Origin: Irineochytrium annulatum
Taxonomy: Eukaryota; Chytridiomycota; Chytridiomycetes; Chytridiales; Chytridiaceae
Direction of reading: 5' to 3'
NCBI GenBank assembly: GCA_027600665.1
Contig: JADGJL010000404.1
Span: 1-22,406 of the forward strand
DNA length: 22,406 bases
Positions 1-8,175 of this stretch are shown piece after piece. The first letter of the stretch is position 1, and each line of letters opens with the position of its first letter. Under the pieces are notes generated by a model. The model had not been told where the DNA came from. It worked only from the letters and a program-made list of their open reading frames with translations, and ran no database searches. A program made the position numbers and the translations under genes.

Positions 1-351
1 GCCATGCCCCCCGCCAAGTCGCCGCCCGCGATGTCACCCCCCGGCATGCCGATGGAGAACCCGCCGATGATGTCAACCATGGTCGTCATGTCCGGCACGA
101 CAATGATGGTCCCCATGGCCGCGCCCACCATGATGCCCGGCGAGCCGATGGACATGACGTCAGCGATGGCCACCCCCGTCGTCGCCGGCGCGTCGTCGAT
201 GAAGCCCGCGGCGGGCGGTATGAGCACCCAGGCCGCCGCCGCTGGAGGCAACACGGTGCAGGGGAACAACGTGCTCTCGGCCGCTGGCGGCCGGGTCGTC
301 GCGTGGGGTTGGGTCGGGGCCGTGGTCGCTGGGTTGGCTTGCTTGCTTTGA
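1..351 (+). CDS. Met/Pro-rich GPI-type surface protein, C-terminal fragment
   Basis: The reading frame is open from the first base of the window, so the 5' part of the gene lies outside and only the last 116 or so codons are seen, ending in TGA at 349-351. The first half is unusually rich in methionine and proline, with many MM, MxM and MxxM pairs. It is followed by an Ala/Gly-rich linker. The last 18 or so residues are hydrophobic (VVAWGWVGAVVAGLACLL) after small residues (NNVLSAAGG), which is the form of a GPI-attachment signal. I infer a cell-surface or wall protein anchored by GPI. It resembles the gene at 16700-17356 in its Met-rich character, though I cannot show that they are homologous. 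No enzyme domain is visible. The codon usage is strongly GC-rich at third positions, supporting real coding sequence. Confidence 0.6.
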   Translation, partial: AMPPAKSPPAMSPPGMPMENPPMMSTMVVMSGTTMMVPMAAPTMMPGEPMDMTSAMATPVVAGASSMKPAAGGMSTQAAAAGGNTVQGNNVLSAAGGRVVAWGWVGAVVAGLACLL

Positions 352-934
352 ATTGTGTAGATTGCATTGCATATCCCCCTCCCCCGTTTTTGCACGCGCT
401 TTGTAGAGCACTGGTTGCTTTCAGCTTGTACACTGTGTCCTTTCTGACGCCTCCCATCGAATCCAAACAATCTTTGCTTTTCTGCATCCCTGTCTCTTCG
501 CTTATCTTCCTCTCCTTTTCTTCATTTGCATTGGCTACCCTTTACAATTATCAATATACACGCCCTTTATATCCACTCGTTCGTCCTGTCCCTTCCACTT
601 TCTTCTGTGATTACTACTTTGTGTAGGTTATCCATTCTCCTGTGTAGAAAGTTCCCTTTGCAAACTGGCCTGCGAATTCATAATTGAATACACTGACGGT
701 ACTGTAATTTGTATCACCAGTTAAATCTGAACCTTTCCCTTCCTCCCAGCTGTGGCGGTGCAAGTTCCCACGTTCACGACGTCTTTATCCTGTGTTTCAC
801 TCGCATGGCAACGCCGTTACCATTGCACGACTGCCACTGCCAGACTGCTGCGTTCATCTCCCCCTCTTAAAGGCCGGTGCAGCGTCGCTTCGTCGCCACA
901 TTCCTCCCCCACCTTCACGCCCAGCACAGTCAAA
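352..934 (+). other. Intergenic: 3' UTR of the first gene and 5' region of the next
   Basis: This 583-base stretch is much richer in T and C than the flanking genes and holds no convincing gene. It contains pyrimidine-rich runs near 365-385, 500-520 and 735-750. A TATA-like TTTATAT lies at 566-572 and a CTTAAAGG at 865-872, about 65 bases before the ATG at 935. The latter is the better core-promoter candidate. An upstream 5' UTR intron ending at the CAG near 748-750 is possible but not supported by anything else. Confidence 0.4.
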
Positions 935-1602
935 ATGCTCGAACTCCCGATCGAAGCGGTCATGAAGTCGCACCCGCCAGTCGCCCGACGGGACATGTCT
1001 CCCGTCTACTCCAACGTCTTCACGCTCGCGAGGCGGGATGTCTGTGCGGACGGAGGGACGTGCGATGCCGGCCTCTGCTGTGGTATGTTCCTTTATCAAT
1101 TTTCCACAGGAAATTGTCGCTAACTCCGTCTCCAGGCAACGACGGCTACTGCTACAGCCCCAGCTCGGTGTACTGCGTTGGGGGCGGCAGCTACTACTCC
1201 ACCACCAGCCGCTTCACCTTACCCATCTACTACATCTTCCTCATCGTTTTCGTCATCGTTTGCATAGTCGGTGGCATCGCGGTCCGGTGTTGGATCTACA
1301 ACAGTAGGAACAAGACCAACGCGCAGCGCATGGCAGCCATCCAGCAACAGCAGCAGCAGCAGCAGCAGCCCGTCTACGCCGCGAACCAGATGCCCGCGTA
1401 CCCTGTCACGGCTGCGCCGGCGCCTGGACAGGATCCTAAGGCCTTCTACGCGCAGCCTTACGTCCCGCCGCAGCCGACCTACGCGACACAGCCGACCTAT
1501 GCGCAGCCGAATTACGCCACGCAGCCGCCCCAGGCCTTCCAGTCCCCGCAGGCCTCGCAGTACCAGACGTATCAGGCGGCGGAGCCAAGTCCTCGCCCCT
1601 GA
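935..1602 (+). CDS. Single-pass membrane protein with hevein-like Cys motif and Q/P/Y-rich tail
   Basis: Two exons, 935-1082 and 1136-1602, give 204 aa. The 53-nt intron starts GTATGT, ends CCAG, has a CTAAC branch site, and splits the Gly after the CC pair. Six cysteines (C37, C43, C48, C49, C55, C63) follow C-x5-C-x4-CC-x5-C-x7-C, with GYC at 53-55. From the second Cys on, this is nearly the spacing of hevein (type 1 chitin-binding) domains, although the last Cys pair and the binding tryptophans are missing. A strong transmembrane helix follows at about 78-99 (IYYIFLIVFVIVCIVGGIAV), then a basic stop, a nine-glutamine run and a tail of QPxYA repeats. Topology is probably Cys motif outside and tail in the cytosol. 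I see no clear signal peptide; the ATG at 935 has a good context (AAAATG), but an upstream exon could exist. Chitin binding is an inference from spacing only; a WW-binding adaptor of WBP1/Shisa type is another option. Confidence 0.7.
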
Positions 1603-1923
1603 TGCTAGGCAGTCACTCATGCATTATTATCGTCCTGATGTGGTTCACTGATTCATGTTATACGCTGCGGTTGTTTATGCTAGTATCCGTCCTTTCGAAC
1701 CCAAATTGAATTTAATACACTATAATCCATGCCTTGACTGCAGTTCAGGTATTTGGTGGGGAGAAAAGTCCCCGTCGTGAGGATGACGTTGGGATTGTCA
1801 CGTCGGCTGAGGACGGGCCGGCCGGCTTGAAGATTCCAAGTCGGGATCGACGTCAGGTCCAGCCGCCTTTAACCCCGACGGAAGCACAACGTGTCCCTCA
1901 TCGCCCCCGACTCTCTCCTCATC
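1603..1923 (+). other. Intergenic region before the acyltransferase gene
   Basis: The first 130 or so bases are AT-rich (TTATTATCG, TTGAATTTAATACACTATAAT near 1700-1730) and probably hold the 3' UTR and poly(A) site of the upstream gene. The rest is GC-rich promoter and leader. A TTTAA element near 1868-1872 lies about 55 bases before the chosen ATG at 1924 and could be the core promoter. No gene is seen. Confidence 0.4.
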
Positions 1924-3945
1924 ATGGACTCACAGCAGCAGCTCCTCTTCTTCGGGGCCCTCCCTGTCCTCCTCGTTGTCTTCAACGCCATCCCACGATC
2001 CTGGGCGCTCCTCACGTACCTCATTGGATATGGCCTCGTCGCAATGACCATCCAGCTGGCGCTTTACGCCGCCGGCCCGCGCATCTCCCGGAAAGATCCC
2101 AATGGCGTCGGCCGGGCCACCGACATGACCGAGCCGTCCACGATCGCGATCCCCATGCGCTGCTACAGCTACGGATGCTCCACTCAGCCGGCCTCCGCGC
2201 TGCCCTGCTACTCCCCGACGTGCCCGCGTCGCGCCAACGCGGCCTTCTCCGCCGCCGCCGCCACGTCAGCGTCACCAAAGGTCCCCGTCCCCTCCATCCG
2301 CATCCCGTTCCCACCGCCCTCCCAGATCCGGCGCCGACGCCCCTCAGTCGTCACCCGCCTCCTGACCACCGGCCTCTTCACCGTCTCCGTCCCGCCAACC
2401 AACGTGCTCGGTCTGATCCACCTCGACCGCGATCAGCCCGTCCCGACATCGTCCGAGCTCCACGCCCTCCTCCGCATGCGAGTCATCGACCGCTTCGAGC
2501 GCTTCCGATCCCTTCTCACGACCTCGCCGATCTTGAAGGGCGTATCCCACGCTTTACCAGTTTTCACGCCTTTGCCGGCGGACTTGATAGATATCGACGG
2601 CCTCATATCCACACACGACGTCGACGACGAGGGTGACATCTCCCGCGTCGTCGAAAAGCACCTCAACCACTTCTGGGACCCAGCGCTGCCCCTATGGCGC
2701 GTCCATCTCGTTCGCGCCGCCAAGGGACGGTCCGCCATCGCTTTCGACATCCACCACGCCATCGGGGACGGGCTGTCGCTCGTCCAGGTCGCGCTGGCTT
2801 GCATCACCGACTCCACCGGTGCTCCTTTACCGCCCGTCCCCGACATGAAGAAGCGCCAACACGCCTCCCCGCTCGCGGGGCTCACCCTATCTAACGCGCC
2901 TGAACGCATCCGGGCCGCCTCGACGCTCGCCGCCGCGTTCGCGGTGGCGATGTGGAAGAACATCACGGACGCGCTCTGGACGGCGGACGACGCGACGTGT
3001 GTCAAGGCGCCGCACTTGAGGCACGAGTGGAGCTCGAGGAGGCACGTCGTGACGGCGCCGACGATATCGCTCGCGGCCGTGAAGGCGATCAAGAACAAGT
3101 ACGGCGCGACGGTGAACGACGTCGTCATGGCGGCGCTGGGCGGGGCGTACAGGCATTATCTGCAGGAGGTGAAGGACCCGGTCTTGGCGGCCAGGCAGAG
3201 GACTGTGGAGGCCACGGGGGATGAGACTGCTGATTTGGAGGCGCTTGAGGTTTGTTGTTGTCCCCTATTCTATTCGACAGGTTGGTCGTAACGCTTTTGA
3301 ATGCTAGGCATCCACCCTTGCGAAACCCGAGCTCCTCTTCCGCGCCGTCATGCCCTACTCCCGCGCCCGCGCCCCGGCCTCGTCCGACCCCTCCGGTCCC
3401 CTGCACAACGCCTTCTCGACCGTCTCATGCGCGCTCCCCGTCGGCGTCGCCGGCCGACCGAGCAACCGCGTGCGCGCGTTCCGGAAGGCCATGGACGCGC
3501 TCAAGACCACTCCGGAGCCGTTCGCGCAGAGCCTCGTGCAGAGGATCGGCGAGGCATTGCTGGGGCATGAGGGCTTGGGTAGGGTCACGTTGCAGTACAC
3601 GGCGAGGCATACGATTGCGGTGACGAACGTGCCTGGGCCGCAGGAGAGGGCGTACTTTTGTGGGAAGAAGGTGGCTTCCATAAATGCGGGTAAGTCTCTT
3701 TCTTGGGGGGCGCTTCGCTTTCGTTGCGGTCGTTTCTTCAATTCTGATTTTTGTGTTGTTTCTATGCAGTCGTGTCGAACGCGAGTGCCATGTGGGCCGT
3801 CTTTTCGTACGCGGGCGGCGTGTTCGTCAACTGCAACCTGGACGAGAGGCTGTACGAGAAGCCCGAGAGGATCGTTGAGTTGTTTGTGGAAGAGCTCGAT
3901 GCGATGAGGGTCGAAGCTGGGGTCGAGGAGCCGCTGTTACTCTAA
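1924..3945 (+). CDS. WS/DGAT-family acyltransferase (wax ester synthase / diacylglycerol acyltransferase)
   Basis: Three exons, 1924-3249, 3308-3689 and 3770-3945, give 627 aa; introns are 58 and 80 nt (donors GTTTGT and GTAAGT, acceptors TAG and CAG). The catalytic motif HHAIGDG is at residues 277-283, matching the HHxxxDG of acyl-CoA:alcohol/diacylglycerol acyltransferases. A second family motif, NDVVMAALGGA, starts at residue 398, and NVPGP, typical of the C-terminal WS/DGAT domain, is near residue 549. The protein should join an acyl-CoA to a fatty alcohol or diacylglycerol, making wax esters or triacylglycerol for lipid droplets. Residues 7-50 or so hold two hydrophobic helices, suggesting ER anchoring. 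They are followed by a Pro/Ser/Ala-rich linker of about 80 residues before the catalytic fold begins near residue 150. I chose the ATG at 1924 because the open frame upstream begins only with GTG. Substrate choice cannot be read from sequence. Confidence 0.9.
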
Positions 3946-4512
3946 GCCATCTCTGACAGGAGATACCTACGTATACCCTGATCGACAGAAACCCGCTTTG
4001 ACTGTCATATAATTTTGACTTTTTTTAACGGAGAGTAATTTATCAGCTTATATTGATGTGGTTGCGGTTTTTGTCCTCAGTCAGGATACTTCAAAACCAT
4101 ATTTTGCGGTTTTTTGTTCTTACGCCATTACTCGTTCGTCCGTGACGTGCTGCCCATTAGCTGCTTCGACGATTTACTCTTTATTCAGGAAGCGTTTAAG
4201 TGTCGTCGAAAATAACATGGGTTCAACTACATGGTCTTGAATTAAAATGATAATGAAATCATCACCGCGGAAAGCTTAAGGCTGAGGGTGCGGAAGCTGA
4301 TATCGCCTGCTGCTGTTGCTGTTAAGCCAACAGCCCCTGGACGCTCTGCTGAAGTTCTGCGCCAAATGAGAGCTCTGCAGAGGAGGGGCGACTTAATCAA
4401 ATATCGAATCAAGACGGTTTCAATTAATCTGCTATATGCTTGCTGCTTTGCTTGCTGCTGCCCCCCCCTTATATTGTGTCGATGAACCAGCAAAAACCCT
4501 TGGTATACTACT
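3946..4512. other. Convergent intergenic region (3' ends of two genes)
   Basis: This 567-base gap separates the 3' end of the acyltransferase gene (+) from the 3' end of the PPR-like gene (-). It is AT-rich, with a T-run at 4019-4025 and several short open frames that show no codon bias. A 6-bp inverted repeat with a 5-base loop, GCTGTT/AACAGC, lies at 4318-4334 but is too short to call a structured element. I see no RNA gene or conserved coding sequence here. Confidence 0.4.
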
Positions 4513-7500
4513 TTATGTTCCAGTCCGCTCATCCAATGCAACGCCCTCACCACCCTCCGCGGCCTTTTCCATCCGCTCCCGCCCTAAATCGGCCTTTGCC
4601 CCCGCCTTCAACACTACCCCGTCCTTTTCAAGCTCCCCGAAGAAACCGGGCAACCGCTGCTCAACCATGTGCATGATTCTCCATGCGGGCACGACCCCAA
4701 TCTCTGCAATCCTCCTAGCAATCTTCTTGGCCTCAACCCTGTCTCCCGCTATCGCCCTCGCTACCAGCAGCGCCTGCGCCGACGAGTCCATCATATAGCT
4801 TGTGTCTTGCGATAATTCGGTTGCGGTAGCTGGATCCGCGTCATGGCGAGCGGCTCGTTCCTCCTCGTCGGCAGCCAGTGCGTCGCCGAGGTCACGAAAT
4901 GCAGCGTCCGTCTCAGCCACCAGCCCGCGTTTGGCGTGCGCCCACATCACTGAGAAGAGGACATGCGGTCTCGACCGCAGCGCACCGCCGCCAGTATGCT
5001 TCGTCGTCCGAAGACACGGGTCCGTCGAAATCGCCATCTCTAATGTCGCCAAGTCGCCAGATACACTTGCCGCGTCAGCCAGCGCCGCAGCGACAATTGG
5101 GTCGCGATCGTCGATGCCATGCCTCTTCAGGAGCTCCATCAGTACCGTCATCTTCTCTGTTACCTCCGTCCCCACCGCCTGCCCATTCTCCCTCATTGCT
5201 AATGGGCCAGCAGGCGGTGGCTTCATGCTCGCGATTTCCCTGACAGTCGCTGCAATAGCCGCCGTCGCAATCATATTCGAAGGCCGTTGTCCCGTCGCCA
5301 GAAACGCGTCCAGCCTCTCCAACGGTCCGACATCTTTCGCTGTGGGTATAGAGTTGGCGCCTCCCCAACCACTCCTCACGCTCGCTCGCGACAGGAGCTC
5401 GCCCGACGGTCCGGGTACAGAAGACCGCGTAAGCGCGCCCTTACCCATCGACGACACGCTGATGAGCGCCGAGGCCACCCTCGGGTCCGACCGCACGACC
5501 AGACTGAGGTGCGGCCAAAGCTCGTCGACGACCGCGCGAGCGGCGCCGGCGCCGCGCAGGCGGCGAACACCGGATATCAGCCGTGATGCCGCGCGTGCAT
5601 CCACAAACATCCCGGTTCCGTCTCGCCTATCCCAAATGTCTTGCAGAAGCACGGGGTCCTGCACCGCGAGCGTGGCTTCGTCAGCCTGCGCCGCTATGAT
5701 CGCCCGAATAGCGCCGATGGCACCCTCGGCGTCACCGCGACGAAGACGGGAGTCCATAACCGCATAGTAATGAAACCGGTCGGGCTTGATGTCTCGAGTG
5801 TCAAGAGCCTTCGTAATGCCGCTTGTGCTGTCCGGCCCACCTCGCTCCGTGAGCTCCAGTAAGAGACCCGGGTCGGGGTGGACGGTGCGCTTCATGAGGT
5901 CTAAAAGCTCCGTCGCCGTGCGTGCGTCCACGGCTCGGGCAGTAAGCAGGAACATGTTCCGGTACGCCGCCTGCCATACCGTCCTGCCTGCACCCTTCGG
6001 CTTTTCCACGGCCGGTTCCCGCTCCTCCTCGAGAAGACGCGCTAAGAGGAGCCTCGCAAGCTCCAACTGGACCGGGTTACCCTTCCCTTCTGTCAGCCTC
6101 CGAACGTCCTCAACAAGCTCCTCCCGTGCCGCCCACGAAATTATATCACTCTCCTTCTCCATTCCCTTCATCAACATAAGGCAGCGAATGCCCAGCCGAC
6201 GAGCCTTCGCCAGCCCCGCCCTTGCCAATGACGCCTTTGCCACCACGCCCTCCCCTTTCCTCCTCATTATGGCCTCGCTTACAATGATCGACAGTGTCGC
6301 TGTGTCGGGCTTCAACCCCATCCTCCTCATCGCCGCAAACACCACGCCGACCCTACCCCCTGCTAAGCTCCGACACCGCAAAATAGAGTTCATGACTTCG
6401 ACGCCAACCCGCTCTCCCAACCCCCGCCGGATCAGCTCCCTTACGATCCCCTCCGCCGTCACCCCATCCCCCGACCGGCACACCCCAGCAACGAGCGCCA
6501 TCACGGCCCTACGCGTCATCACCAAGCCCAATCCCTCCTCCAGACCGTCCGGCAAGTCCCGTACCCTCCGCCACAACGCCAAACAGCCGGCCGCGTACCG
6601 TGCCCTGCACATGATGCTCATAAACAACTCGCACGTTGCCGCGTCAATCGCATGGCCCGCCCGCGCCATCTCGGCATACACGCGCTCGCACTCGCGCGCC
6701 CCGTCCCAATCCGTCTCGTCCGCGGGCGTGCGGTGGATGGCGGCGTCGAGAAACGCGGCGTAGCTGCGCGCTCCCAGGGTTATCGTCCGGCCTAACCGCT
6801 GAGGCCACAGCTCGAGCGCAAGTTGCCATACACGTGCGATAGGAATGCGGTCACGAAAGAGACGTATCTGCATCAGCATGGAAGCAAGAAACATATCAAC
6901 CCTGATGTAAAACGAAAAACGATTAACGCTTACATGCAGCAATCCCTCCAGTGCCCCGTCTGCGACTTCTCTCTCACACCTAACCATGGCCTCGCACACC
7001 CTGCCGACGCAGGCCGCAGGTCCCCACGCGCCCGGCAGCATCCTCGACAGACAGTAAATCAGCCCTTCCCAATCCTCGACGCGCATTTGCAACAGACCGT
7101 TGTCGGCCTTACGGTCCATTTCCTCGAAACAGCGCCAAGCCAACTGGGCATCCGATGAGGTGAGATGCTGAAGAAGCGACGTAAGGAGAGGCGTTCGGCC
7201 ATCGGGTAATTGGCAAGTTGACGCCAGCCTACAGAGTGGGGACGCGATATGAGGCGTGGACGCGTTCGAGGTTGGCGGCAGTGGCGTCAACAGCTTGGTA
7301 GCATCCCGCGGCGCGGGCGAGCCGGGCCGATCCTTGGTCGCGGCCGTTCCCGCGTCGTTGGCGACTGGTCGAGACTGTTGGAGGGCCTCGGCGGGGCGTG
7401 ATCGCGTGGCGTCCGCCTTCTTCGCGGACCCCCGAGCAATGCTGGAGAGCCCCGCCGCGAGGAGGAGGAGCCCCCCGGGCCTGGCGACCGCTGACGTCCG

Positions 7501-7887
7501 GCATTCGCACCCTTTCGCTGGAGAATCTGACCTTAATGGTCCGTCTGCGAACGCGTGCCCTGTTGAATGCCGCATGCGCTCTCGTGACTGCAGCTGGGAT
7601 CGCGATGCGCCGGCTGGGATCGTTGCAGAGTTGCTGGCCTCCCTCCTGGCCCGGAGGTAAAAGGCTAGAGCGACGGCGGCTTTAGTCGCGGTGCAGAGGA
7701 TCCTGGGGTGCCTCCTCCGCAGCGCCGGGCATGGCACGGAGAGGAGGTGCGAGGGATCAATTTTCCTTCGGGGCGCGGGGGGAGGGCGTCGGCGCCGGTC
7801 GTCGTCGTCGCGGTGTTCGGAGAGATGGTTGATAAAATGGGGGTTCTCTCTTTTCCTCAATGACGGCGGCCTAAACGGCACAAACAT
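4513..7887 (-). CDS. Large pentatricopeptide-repeat-like protein, probably mitochondrial
   Basis: One uninterrupted frame on the minus strand ends at TAA (4513-4515). From the ATG at 7887 it codes for 1124 aa; the frame stays open further upstream only through a TTG codon, and a second plausible ATG is at 7575. The N-terminal 200 or so residues are rich in Arg, Ala and Ser with few ordered segments, suggesting a mitochondrial targeting region. After about residue 235 the protein is almost all helical. PPR-type units can be seen, for example around MRRMGLKPDTATL (520-532), IKPDRFHYYAVMDSRLRRG (about 699-717) and the EMARAGHAIDAATCELFMSI region (about 405-424). PPR proteins bind organellar RNA for processing, stability or translation; that role is inferred. 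The repeats are degenerate, so a general helical-repeat fold is possible. No intron is evident, unlike its neighbours. It is divergent from the Pol I subunit gene. Confidence 0.72.
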   Translation of the reverse strand: MFVPFRPPSLRKRENPHFINHLSEHRDDDDRRRRPPPAPRRKIDPSHLLSVPCPALRRRHPRILCTATKAAVALAFYLRARREASNSATIPAGASRSQLQSRERMRHSTGHAFADGPLRSDSPAKGCECRTSAVARPGGLLLLAAGLSSIARGSAKKADATRSRPAEALQQSRPVANDAGTAATKDRPGSPAPRDATKLLTPLPPTSNASTPHIASPLCRLASTCQLPDGRTPLLTSLLQHLTSSDAQLAWRCFEEMDRKADNGLLQMRVEDWEGLIYCLSRMLPGAWGPAACVGRVCEAMVRCEREVADGALEGLLHVSVNRFSFYIRVDMFLASMLMQIRLFRDRIPIARVWQLALELWPQRLGRTITLGARSYAAFLDAAIHRTPADETDWDGARECERVYAEMARAGHAIDAATCELFMSIMCRARYAAGCLALWRRVRDLPDGLEEGLGLVMTRRAVMALVAGVCRSGDGVTAEGIVRELIRRGLGERVGVEVMNSILRCRSLAGGRVGVVFAAMRRMGLKPDTATLSIIVSEAIMRRKGEGVVAKASLARAGLAKARRLGIRCLMLMKGMEKESDIISWAAREELVEDVRRLTEGKGNPVQLELARLLLARLLEEEREPAVEKPKGAGRTVWQAAYRNMFLLTARAVDARTATELLDLMKRTVHPDPGLLLELTERGGPDSTSGITKALDTRDIKPDRFHYYAVMDSRLRRGDAEGAIGAIRAIIAAQADEATLAVQDPVLLQDIWDRRDGTGMFVDARAASRLISGVRRLRGAGAARAVVDELWPHLSLVVRSDPRVASALISVSSMGKGALTRSSVPGPSGELLSRASVRSGWGGANSIPTAKDVGPLERLDAFLATGQRPSNMIATAAIAATVREIASMKPPPAGPLAMRENGQAVGTEVTEKMTVLMELLKRHGIDDRDPIVAAALADAASVSGDLATLEMAISTDPCLRTTKHTGGGALRSRPHVLFSVMWAHAKRGLVAETDAAFRDLGDALAADEEERAARHDADPATATELSQDTSYMMDSSAQALLVARAIAGDRVEAKKIARRIAEIGVVPAWRIMHMVEQRLPGFFGELEKDGVVLKAGAKADLGRERMEKAAEGGEGVALDERTGT

Positions 7888-8175
7888 CGAACACCACGTA
7901 AGAATTGCATCAAAAAATAAATAAATAGTTGTCAGACAGACGCAGGTTGTAATTGCACCAAAAATAAAAATAAAAAGTAACAACCAGCGACAGACACGAG
8001 GAGGGGCCAAATTTGCTAGCTCTTAAATTAAAAAAAGGACCTTCTATGCCACGGTCGCCAGAAGAAATGGTCGGGTTAAAACAAGTATTTCACCAGGATA
8101 AATCTAACATTTTTTTTCTACCGACTTTTGACATCGGTGCCTTGGACATCCACCTGCAGCTCGCCCTAACCCACG
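7888..8175. promoter_or_regulatory. Shared AT-rich divergent promoter region
   Basis: These 288 bases lie between the divergent starts of the PPR-like gene (-) and the Pol I subunit gene (+). Composition changes sharply to A-rich runs. There is an imperfect direct repeat: AATTGCATCAAAAAATA at 7903-7919 and AATTGCACCAAAAATA at 7951-7966, 48 bases apart. Further A-runs are near 7970-7978 and 8027-8037, and a T-run is near 8110-8117. Poly(dA:dT) tracts like these often mark nucleosome-free fungal promoters. The region may serve both genes, but no specific factor site is recognised. Confidence 0.5.

Noticed and set aside
1338..1369. CAG repeat as a mobile or unstable element
   Set aside because: It codes for nine glutamines (including one CAA) in frame within a Q/P-rich tail, an ordinary coding microsatellite.
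2433..3128. 231-codon minus-strand frame across the acyltransferase catalytic exon
   Set aside because: The plus strand carries the conserved HHAIGDG and NDVVMAALGGA motifs, so the antisense frame is a shadow.
4802..6763. Two open frames of over 320 codons on the plus strand within the PPR-like gene
   Set aside because: They are antisense to a continuous minus-strand frame with helical-repeat features; their Ser/Arg/Pro-rich translations look like complement-strand shadows.
8040..8175. Small open frame at 8013-8198 before the Pol I subunit gene
   Set aside because: It lacks an ATG in good context and family features, and overlaps the leader of the Pol I subunit gene; at most an upstream frame.
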